A DNA stretch of 64,000 nt from the NCBI GenBank assembly GCA_035517775.1, contig DATIYF010000103.1, positions 1 to 64,000 of the forward strand, read 5' to 3'. Made by a program: the position numbers and the translations under genes. Positions 24,101 to 31,048 of the stretch are shown in pieces. Position 1 is the stretch's first letter, and each line of letters begins with the position of its first letter. The DNA comes from DATIYF01 sp035517775 (GTDB taxonomy: Bacteria > Acidobacteriota > Terriglobia > Terriglobales > Acidobacteriaceae). A model generated the notes under the pieces. That model was given only the letters and a program-made list of their open reading frames with translations. It had not been told where the DNA came from and made no database searches.

Positions 24101-25249
24101 TCAATCTCCCCTCAATATCATAGCGGGCTGCACGCGCCGTAGCAGGGTAATCGGCAGGGCCGCGGAAAGCAAGGCTACCGTTATACATCCAGCTAATACC
24201 ACGGGAAAGACTTCAAAACGGGGGCTTACCGGGGCGTGAAAATTAATGCGGCCGATCCAGGCTGCCGCCCCAATGCCGATGGCAAAGCCAAGAACAGCGC
24301 CTACCGCGCCCAGCACGGCAGCCTCGGCCGCGAAGAAAGCGCTCATCAGCCGCTGCGAGGCGCCCAGGGCTTTCATGATGGCGAAATCGCGGCGGCGATC
24401 AAACACCCAGCCCATCAGGGTGGCCAGCACGCACAGGGCCGCCGTAAGAATGATCAGCGCCGCCGCCGCCAGCAGCGTGGAGCGGGTTTTTCCCAGGACC
24501 CGGGCCTCGCCTTCGACCACCTGGCGAACCGGACGAACCTGCACCGAAGGCAGGGCCTGGGAAAGCTTCCGCAAGGTCTCATTCACCTCGGCGGGCGGGC
24601 CGGAGGCGGCAATCTCAATGGTAGAGGGTTGCACGCCAGTCCAGGCCTCGAAGTCGGCCAAGGAAAGATAGATTCGGCTGTCCTCGGCCGCCCCGGTGCG
24701 CAGCGATCCCGAAGGAAGCAGATGGATGGTGCGCGAGTGGAAGGTCAAGTCGAAAGGCTTGCCGCTGGGGCTGACCAGCGAAGCCGCCCGCACTCCCACC
24801 AGGGCTTGCAATGGGGCCTGCGGCCAGGCACCGACCGCCCACCAATCGTCCAGGCGGCGCACCTGAGCAAAATCTGTGCCCGAAACTACGACGGGCCGCC
24901 CGCCGGCCACGGTGGCAACCACGTAGGCAAAGGGGACCGCCAGCCCGCGGCCGGCTAGAGTCGCGTTTACGGTCTGCAGCGCATCGGGGGGGAGCGCCTG
25001 TCCCTCTTCCGCCACCACCACGATATTGGCTCCGTAGTTGCGAAATTCGCGGCGCAGCTTGGCCTGCACATCCACGTAAAGGTTGAGCATAGCGGTGGCC
25101 GCGGCCGCCGCTACCACCATCGCCAGCAGGGCGGCGGCAGCCCGGCCCCGGCGAAGCACGGCAGCGCGCCATAACATGCGCAGGAACATGGAAGTGTGAT
25201 GCCCCGCGGAGCGCCGCACGGCCACGCCGGAGCTGGCGCCGGTTTTCAT
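24101..25249 (-). CDS. FtsX-like ABC permease (second of pair)
   Basis: A 382-residue MacB/FtsX-type permease: an N-terminal membrane helix (about 35-55), a large periplasmic domain (about 56-255), then three C-terminal helices. The C-terminus reads AVLGAVGAVLGFAIGIGAAA and ALPITLLRRVQPAMILRGD, the usual family ending. Start ATG 25249 overlaps the previous stop (ATGA). Met20 (MFLRMLWRAA, 25192) aligns better with the start of its partner and may be the true start. It works as a heterodimer with the neighbouring permease and the downstream ATPase. The gene order matches the Campylobacter P19/Ftr1-associated ABC genes. Confidence 0.9.
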   Translation of the reverse strand: MKTGASSGVAVRRSAGHHTSMFLRMLWRAAVLRRGRAAAALLAMVVAAAAATAMLNLYVDVQAKLRREFRNYGANIVVVAEEGQALPPDALQTVNATLAGRGLAVPFAYVVATVAGGRPVVVSGTDFAQVRRLDDWWAVGAWPQAPLQALVGVRAASLVSPSGKPFDLTFHSRTIHLLPSGSLRTGAAEDSRIYLSLADFEAWTGVQPSTIEIAASGPPAEVNETLRKLSQALPSVQVRPVRQVVEGEARVLGKTRSTLLAAAALIILTAALCVLATLMGWVFDRRRDFAIMKALGASQRLMSAFFAAEAAVLGAVGAVLGFAIGIGAAAWIGRINFHAPVSPRFEVFPVVLAGCITVALLSAALPITLLRRVQPAMILRGD

Positions 25250-26505
25250 GCTTCACCTCGCAGGGCATACACGGGATCGAATTTGACCGCGCGGCGGATG
25301 GCGGCGGCGCTGCCGGCGAAGCTCACCATGACGGCAATCGCCAGGATGATCGGCAACAGCACCGGCTGGATGGTGATCTCTGAGCCGAAAATGGCGCGGC
25401 CAATTTCTCGCGCCAGCACCGCGCCCGCGGCAAATCCTACCGCCCCGCCCAAAAGCGCCAGAAGCGCCGCCTCGGCAAGAAACAACGCGACCACGGCCGC
25501 ACTGCCGGCGCCCAGCGCCCGCATCAGCCCTACCTCGGCACGGCGCTCGAAGATGGCGGTGGCCATGGCAGCCGAAACCGCCAGCGCCGAAGCCAGCAGT
25601 GCCGCCAGCGTGACCAGCAGCATTAATCCCGTGATCCGCGAAAGGATTGTGCCTTCGCTCTGCGCCACGCGGCGAATCTGCTCGGCGTGGGAATGGGGAA
25701 TCGTCTCTTCGAGGTTATAGGCGATAGACTGCGGGTAGGGCGAGCAGTACCAGCGGTCATACAGCTCGGGGCCCATGGACTTGGGGTCGCGCCGGGCCAG
25801 GGCATCTTCCGGCTTGGTAAGCGCGCTCACGTAAATGCGCCGCACCGCGCCGGGCTTGCCCAGGATTTGCTGCGCCAGGGCCAGCGGGGCGACGATCTGG
25901 TCGTCTTCTTCGCCGCCGGTGGAAACAATCCCGGCTACACGGTGGGATTGTCCCGCAATCTCAATCTCATCTCCCGCTTTGCGCCCCAGCCGTGAGGCCA
26001 GATTCGCGCCCAGCAGCACGTCCTGCGAGTCGTCTTCCGGCCAGGCGCCTTCCACCTTCCACCATGAGTTCGTGCTGCGCACGCCGGTGGTGAAGGTTTC
26101 TTTCTCAAAGGTGAGATGTTTTGCAAAATAGGTCCCTAGCAGGGTGACCGGCCGTAGATCCGCACCCACATGGACATTTACCGGCAACATGGGCGCAAAG
26201 CCGAGAATGTTGTTGCGCCAGAACATGCTCTTGATTTTGGGCAGGTCGGCTTCATTGAGGTAGGCGCCGTCGCTCGGCGGCTTGAGGTCCACGCCGCCAA
26301 TTTCCACATCCAGAGTGTCATCCTGGGGAATAACGATCAGGTTCGCGCCATAGCTGCGCAGCTCGCGGCTAATCTTGTCGCCCACGTCGGTGGCAACGGC
26401 GATCATGGCTGTGGCCACGCCTACGCCCAGCACGATGGCAGTGCCCGCCAGCAGCTTGCTGCGTTTCTGCCGCCGGAAAGATTCGTAAACCAGCCGCAGG
26501 AACAT
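25246..26505 (-). CDS. FtsX-like ABC permease (first of pair)
   Basis: A 419-residue MacB-type permease, beginning MFLRLVYESFRRQKRSKLLA followed by a membrane helix, a periplasmic domain (about 45-285, with the MacB-like segment NNILGFAPMLPVNVHVGADL), and three C-terminal helices ending in AVKFDPVYALRGEA. The stop of the FTR1 gene is 4 bases upstream, and its own stop overlaps the next start by 4 bases, so all are one operon. The family exports or moves lipids, peptides or siderophores or transmits force. In this context the substrate or partner should be iron-related. Confidence 0.92.
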   Translation of the reverse strand: MFLRLVYESFRRQKRSKLLAGTAIVLGVGVATAMIAVATDVGDKISRELRSYGANLIVIPQDDTLDVEIGGVDLKPPSDGAYLNEADLPKIKSMFWRNNILGFAPMLPVNVHVGADLRPVTLLGTYFAKHLTFEKETFTTGVRSTNSWWKVEGAWPEDDSQDVLLGANLASRLGRKAGDEIEIAGQSHRVAGIVSTGGEEDDQIVAPLALAQQILGKPGAVRRIYVSALTKPEDALARRDPKSMGPELYDRWYCSPYPQSIAYNLEETIPHSHAEQIRRVAQSEGTILSRITGLMLLVTLAALLASALAVSAAMATAIFERRAEVGLMRALGAGSAAVVALFLAEAALLALLGGAVGFAAGAVLAREIGRAIFGSEITIQPVLLPIILAIAVMVSFAGSAAAIRRAVKFDPVYALRGEA

Positions 26506-26509
26506 GGGG

Positions 26510-27757
26510 CTATTTCTCGAAAAGGCGGCTGTAGGCCGCTAGCTCCGCCTCTTGAATGATGACGGCGGTCCGCGTGACCTCTGCCTTCAGGGGAATCGGA
26601 TTGCATCCGCCCTTGGTGCCGATGGATGCGGCATTGATGGGCGCGGCACAGTTCTTACAGATCACTCCATTCGGACCTTTGTAAAAGCCGGCAGCGCCGC
26701 AGATCTCGCAGGCGTCGAGCACCGTGGCGATATGGCCATCCGGCTTCTGATAGAGCCAGAATCGAACTTCGACGCCGTTCTCTTTGGCCTCAAAACGGTG
26801 CAGGTCGCCATCGGAGACGCTGGAGACGGGGATGCTCACCAGCCCATTCACGAAGGTGACCGGAGTGGCCGGCGAAAGCGCGCTCACGCTCTTGGTGTAG
26901 ATGAACTCGGCGGTCACCAGCACGATGAAAACGAACGAACTGGCGTACACCGAGGCCATCCACAAGCGCTCGCGGCGGGCGCTCCACACCGCTTTGCGCC
27001 GGGCGGCGGGCGATTCGGGAAGCGGGCCGGGCTGCCGCCGCTTGACTTCAAACAGCACCATGAGTGCGGCCAGGGCCACAATGGTGACAAAGAAGAAGAA
27101 ATCGTTGCGCACGATGGGCCCGACAATCGCCATCTCCTCCCGCGAAGAGGGAAGGATGCCGTTCTCGGAAAGCTCATGCAGGCCGGAGACGATGAGCTGC
27201 GCCGCCACGAAGTACAGAATGACGGTCGTGACCCGGAAGAACTTCTGCAGATTGATGCGTACGCTGCCCTTGACGAACATCACGCCGAAGGCGATGGCCG
27301 CGATCACCCCCAGCAGCGTGCCCAGAAAGCTGAGCAGTTCGGTGGAGTTCAGCGAGACCGCGCCCAGAATCAGCACGGTCTCGGCGCCCTCGCGCAGCAC
27401 CATGAGAAATACGAAGAGGAACAGCCCGATGCGCGAGCCTTCGCCCGCCAGGGTGCCGATTTTGCCTTCAATCTGCCCCTTCAGCTTGCGGCCCGTCTTC
27501 ATCATGAACACGATCATCGTGATCACGAAGAAAGCGGCGGCCAGCATGACCCAGCCCTCGAAGATATCCTCATTCCAGGCGGTATGAGAGAGCAGGATGG
27601 CGACGCCAATACTGGCGACAAAGGCCGACACCAAGGCCGCATACACGGATTTGCGCAGGTCGGGGCGGCCGATTTTGGCCAGATAGGCGAGGGTGATGCC
27701 CACAATCAGGGCGGCTTCCACCCCTTCGCGCAACGTGACAATGAAAGCTTGAAGCAT
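26510..27757 (-). CDS. FTR1 family iron permease fused to a DUF2318 domain
   Basis: A 415-residue inner-membrane protein. Two R-E-x-x-E iron motifs are present, TLREGVEAALIVG (residues 8-20) and MVLREGAETVLILG, each in a membrane helix, as in EfeU/FetM-type permeases. After about seven helices, residues about 300-400 form a periplasmic domain with DACEICGAAGFYKGPNGVIC, KNCAAPINAASIGTKGGCNP, the Cys-rich signature of DUF2318 (C-x2-C...C-x2-C...GGC). In Campylobacter these are two separate proteins of the P19 system. No P19/EfeO-type periplasmic partner is visible in the window. It leads the four-gene iron operon. Confidence 0.93.
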   Translation of the reverse strand: MLQAFIVTLREGVEAALIVGITLAYLAKIGRPDLRKSVYAALVSAFVASIGVAILLSHTAWNEDIFEGWVMLAAAFFVITMIVFMMKTGRKLKGQIEGKIGTLAGEGSRIGLFLFVFLMVLREGAETVLILGAVSLNSTELLSFLGTLLGVIAAIAFGVMFVKGSVRINLQKFFRVTTVILYFVAAQLIVSGLHELSENGILPSSREEMAIVGPIVRNDFFFFVTIVALAALMVLFEVKRRQPGPLPESPAARRKAVWSARRERLWMASVYASSFVFIVLVTAEFIYTKSVSALSPATPVTFVNGLVSIPVSSVSDGDLHRFEAKENGVEVRFWLYQKPDGHIATVLDACEICGAAGFYKGPNGVICKNCAAPINAASIGTKGGCNPIPLKAEVTRTAVIIQEAELAAYSRLFEK

Positions 27758-27918
27758 CTAGGTATGTCGCAGGGCCGTGTGGAAAACAAGCTCCAATCCA
27801 CCTAGGATATTCTTCCCGTCAGTTGCCGGTCAACGCAGGTACGCGCTTTTGTGAGGACAATTACCGGGCTCGCGTAGAAATTGGGTTCCGCCCGGTCCTG
27901 GCGGAAGTGCAGGTGCGT

Positions 27919-28605
27919 TTATAGGCGCCTTAGAAATGCCTTAGCTTTTTCCGAGTGGGGGAACAGCCGCTCTTCTGTCATGAACTCTGCCGAGTGCACG
28001 CAGCGCCGGCTGCCCCGCAACTTGACCGGATGCTTGAGATGCAGCATCTCGTGATAGACCAGGTATTCAACGACATAGCGGGGAACTCGCGGGCTGTCGA
28101 GGGCCGAACTGACGATGATGGCGTTGTGTGCCGGATCGTAGTGGCCGAGCATGCGGCGCGCCTCGTTCTGGCTCCAGCTCATTTGCGGGCGTCCCAGCAA
28201 GCCATGAAAGAAGCGCGCATTCAGCTCGTCGAAGATCGTTTCCAGGTGATAGCAGTGGCCCTGGGCAGAGCGCAGCCGCTTGCGCCCGCGGATTTGCCGC
28301 ACCAGGTGGGCTTGCCGGCGAACGTCATGACTGGAGACGTAGCGCCGAAAGCGGACGGCATGGGCAGGTTCCACGGGACGGCGGTACATTTTGGCCAGCA
28401 GAATGTGGGCAATAGCGCGGAGCACCCCTTCGGGCGCGCCTTGCAGCAGGTCGGAAAGCCGCACCAGGAGCTTGCCCTGGCGCAGCCGGATGGTGTTATT
28501 GATGTCGGCGAAGGCGTAAAACTCGACCGAAAGCTCGGGAAGAGGGGCCCGCGGCCGCAGCTCGCGGTATGTTTCCTCAAAGATGTAAAGAAGACCCTGG
28601 TTCAC
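27919..28605 (-). CDS. SprT-like zinc metalloprotease-domain protein
   Basis: A 228-residue cytosolic protein with a C-terminal gluzincin-like motif YHEMLHLKHPVK (HExxH about residues 181-185) preceded by ARRMLGHYDPAHNAIIVSSA, and a conserved FDELNARFFHGLLGRPQMSW block, as in SprT-like/YgjP-type proteins. SprT-like proteases in eukaryotes cut DNA-protein crosslinks. The bacterial role is unsettled. The N-terminal half is basic. It lies 161 bases upstream of the FTR1 gene on the same strand, but the gap suggests separate transcription. Confidence 0.82.
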   Translation of the reverse strand: MNQGLLYIFEETYRELRPRAPLPELSVEFYAFADINNTIRLRQGKLLVRLSDLLQGAPEGVLRAIAHILLAKMYRRPVEPAHAVRFRRYVSSHDVRRQAHLVRQIRGRKRLRSAQGHCYHLETIFDELNARFFHGLLGRPQMSWSQNEARRMLGHYDPAHNAIIVSSALDSPRVPRYVVEYLVYHEMLHLKHPVKLRGSRRCVHSAEFMTEERLFPHSEKAKAFLRRL

Positions 28606-28663
28606 GCTATCTCACTTTAGCACGCAAACATGCCAGGGCATGAAAGACGAAGCGGTCAATCAG

Positions 28664-28711
28664 TAACCACCAAAGACCTCGTGATCTTTCGCGCCTTCGC
28701 GGTCCTTTTTC
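28664..28711. repeat. Dispersed intergenic repeat, CTTCGTG family (copy 2, degenerate)
   Basis: AACCACCAAAGACCTCGTGA then TCTTTCGCGCCTTCGCGGTCC lies in the gap after the secreted-protein cluster. It combines an ACCACnAAGAC half and a CTTCGCGGTCC half in opposite orientation. It is a weaker match than the copies near 12670 and 58340. Confidence 0.4.
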
Positions 28712-28735
28712 TGGGCGGCAGCGAGGTCAGTTCAA

Positions 28736-29272
28736 TCAAGGCTTGATCAGTTTCTTATGCTTGGCCGCCTCTTCCTGGTCAGAGAGCAATTGCCGGTGGT
28801 CTTTCACGCCGTCATCCACATCCTCAATCGAACTCTGCAGCACAAAGGCATACTTCTCTACCTCGGCCCGGCTGGCGGTAGCGGAATCTTTGAGCGCCCG
28901 CAGCTTGGCCTGAAACTCGGTATCCGCCTCGATCACCTTGGTGAGCACCTTGCGAATATCGTCCTTGCGGTCGGCAAAGGTCTCAACGTTATCATCAAGC
29001 TCGTCGTAAACGCTCAGAAAGTCGTCCAGCCGGTCGTGAATCTCCTGGCCGCGCTCGGCCACCTTGGGATCGGTGCGCGCGGTTTCGACCGCATCCAGGC
29101 GCAAGCGGGCAAACTTGATGTACAGTTCCAGCCTCTGGAGCGGCTCCTGGGCGGTATCGCGCAGTTGATCAATTTCGAGCTGATTCAGCGGATCCTGCCG
29201 GGACTGCGCCCGGGCACTAACCGCGATAAGCAGCGCGGCGCCGCAGATCAGCCAGTGATACTTGGCCATCAT
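28736..29272 (-). CDS. Secreted helical protein of unknown function
   Basis: A 178-residue exported protein. Signal peptide residues 1-22 end in SARA-Q. The mature part is almost entirely charged amphipathic helix, with stretches such as LRDTAQEPLQRLELYIKFAR and HDRLDDFLSVYDELDDNVET, likely a helical bundle. It starts inside the end of the preceding gene (ATGA overlap, 29269-29272), so it is in an operon with the next two entries and uvrA. I do not recognise the family. Confidence 0.75.
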   Translation of the reverse strand: MMAKYHWLICGAALLIAVSARAQSRQDPLNQLEIDQLRDTAQEPLQRLELYIKFARLRLDAVETARTDPKVAERGQEIHDRLDDFLSVYDELDDNVETFADRKDDIRKVLTKVIEADTEFQAKLRALKDSATASRAEVEKYAFVLQSSIEDVDDGVKDHRQLLSDQEEAAKHKKLIKP

Positions 29273-29712
29273 TTCTTCTTCTTGTTCTTGCCGAACATGC
29301 GGTCAAGCAGCCGGGTGCGCAGACCCTGCAGATGGTCAATGGCCGCCTGCACCGGGGCCTGGTCCTCGAAGTCCAGAGTGCGCTTCATATTGGCTAGCTT
29401 GTCGGCCATTTCACGAATGGCGATTTCCGTGTTCTTGAGCTTGCTGCCGGAAGTGTCGGCGGCGTCGGTCGCTTTATCGCAATAGCTGACGGCATCATTC
29501 ACCGCGGCGCGGGCCTGCTCGGGTTTGCCGCTGCGGTAAAGTTCGTCGGCATCGGCGACGCGGCGCTTGGCGATCTTCGCGTAGAGCGGGGGACGGTCCT
29601 TCAGGGGCGCTGCCTCCGCCCGCGCAATTAGATCCGGCAGTGGCTCTTCCTTGCCGGCGAATGCAGCGCCGCCAAGCAGTACCAGGCTGAAGAGCACCAA
29701 ACAGAAACGCAT
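29269..29712 (-). CDS. Secreted helical protein of unknown function
   Basis: A 147-residue exported protein from ATG 29712 (MRFCLVLFSLVLLGGAAFAG signal). An upstream ATG at 29739 and a TTG at 29766 are possible but place extra residues before the signal peptide. The mature part is helical with VADADELYRSGKPEQARAAV and MADKLANMKRTLDFEDQAPV. The C-terminus is FGKNKKKK. The YRSGKPEQA segment resembles one TPR helix pair. It is paired with the downstream helical protein and the upstream TPR protein. Confidence 0.75.
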   Translation of the reverse strand: MRFCLVLFSLVLLGGAAFAGKEEPLPDLIARAEAAPLKDRPPLYAKIAKRRVADADELYRSGKPEQARAAVNDAVSYCDKATDAADTSGSKLKNTEIAIREMADKLANMKRTLDFEDQAPVQAAIDHLQGLRTRLLDRMFGKNKKKK

Positions 29713-29743
29713 ACCAGCCTTTCGCGGGGTGGGAGCCATGCAG

Positions 29744-31048
29744 TTACTTCTTGGGCTCGATGGCAATCAGGCGGTGGCGCGCCTGCCACTCCTGATCGGG
29801 AAACTTGCCCTCTGCGGCCTCCAGAAACTTATGATAATTGACCGAGGCATCTTTGTAATCGCGCAGGTGGTCGTAGGCGGTGGCGCGAAGAAAGTAAGTG
29901 ATCGGGGTTTCGGGCAGCAACGAAGCCCGCTTTTCCAGTGCTCCCAGCGTGAGTTGATAGTTCTGATTCTCGCTGGCGGCAAAGGCCAGATCGCCGTAGG
30001 CGGCGCCGAAGTCAGGCTTCAGGCTTACGGCAATGCCAAATTCACTCTGCGCTTCAGCGTATCTCTTTTGCTCCAGGATGCATCGGCCCAGAAGATCGTG
30101 CAGCTCCGCGTCCCTGGGAGCGGCCGCCAGCAGCGCCCGGTATTGTGCCTCCGCCCGATCGAACTTTCTCTGCGAAAGATACAGGTCAGCGAGATCGCGC
30201 CGCAGCGCGGGATCATTCGGCGCCAGCTTCTGCGCGGCCTCGAGCTGCGAGATGGCCTGGTCATTCTTTCCTTGCGCCGCCAGGAGCCGCCCCAACTGCA
30301 TCATGACTGCGGGATCGCTAGGGCGCAGGGCCTGCAGCTTGGTCAGAACGTCTCTGGCATCGGAGAACCGGCGGCTGCGCATATACAGATTGGCCAGGGC
30401 CGTGAGCGCATCTTTGGAGGAGGGATCAATGGCCAGTGCCGCCTTGTACTCCTGCTCGGCCTCGGTTGGCCGGTTCTGCTTTTCCAGCAATACCCCGGCG
30501 GAAAGAAGTGGGTCCGGGTCTTTAGGGCGCAACGCCGCCGCCTGCTGGTAGGCCTGAATCGCCTGGTCAGGCTGCGTGGCCTCAAGCGCGTCTGCCAATG
30601 CCATCCAGGCGCGGGCGTGCCCTTCGTCTATCTCGGCTGTGGGCTTCAGCTTGGTGGCGGCGCGGAGAAATTGCTCGGCATCGGGCTGGTGGGCCTCGGC
30701 CAGCAAAATGCCGAGGTTCAGGTTGGATTCAAACACATCCCCCTTGGCCGCCACCGACTTCCGATAGGCTGCAATAGCCTCACCGTTCTTCCCCAGCGCA
30801 TGATCGGTGAAACCGAGGTCAAACCAGGCCACGTAATTGTTGGGATCAGCCTGCAGCGCCTTTTTCAGCAAAGGCTCGGCCGCGGCATAATCCTGCTTTC
30901 CGATGGCGGCCTCGGCCTGGGCCAGTTCCGGAGGCGGGCCACCCTGGACTTCGACCTTATGATGGCGCACCGTGCGGCCGGTGTTTTGCCCCAAGGCAAG
31001 CGATGCCGCCAGGCATATCGCCAACAGCGAAGACCTAGTTGTGGCCAT
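29744..31048 (-). CDS. Periplasmic TPR-repeat protein
   Basis: A 434-residue exported protein from ATG 31048 (MATTRSSLLAICLAASLALG signal). A start at 31063 would add five residues. The body is about ten TPR units, for example YAAAEPLLKKALQADPNNYV, NRPTEAEQEYKAALAIDPSS and KFDRAEAQYRALLAAAPRDA, each with the canonical A/G/Y/P spacing. It overlaps the end of uvrA by 14 bases and the next gene's start is about 30 bases on. It probably scaffolds the two small secreted helical proteins encoded after it. Confidence 0.88.
   Translation of the reverse strand: MATTRSSLLAICLAASLALGQNTGRTVRHHKVEVQGGPPPELAQAEAAIGKQDYAAAEPLLKKALQADPNNYVAWFDLGFTDHALGKNGEAIAAYRKSVAAKGDVFESNLNLGILLAEAHQPDAEQFLRAATKLKPTAEIDEGHARAWMALADALEATQPDQAIQAYQQAAALRPKDPDPLLSAGVLLEKQNRPTEAEQEYKAALAIDPSSKDALTALANLYMRSRRFSDARDVLTKLQALRPSDPAVMMQLGRLLAAQGKNDQAISQLEAAQKLAPNDPALRRDLADLYLSQRKFDRAEAQYRALLAAAPRDAELHDLLGRCILEQKRYAEAQSEFGIAVSLKPDFGAAYGDLAFAASENQNYQLTLGALEKRASLLPETPITYFLRATAYDHLRDYKDASVNYHKFLEAAEGKFPDQEWQARHRLIAIEPKK

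Noticed and set aside
27758..27918. Iron box (Fur or DtxR operator) before the FTR1 operon
   Set aside because: CCTAGG at 27801-27806 with partial flanking symmetry (ATCC...GGAT) is too short and does not match either known consensus well enough to call.
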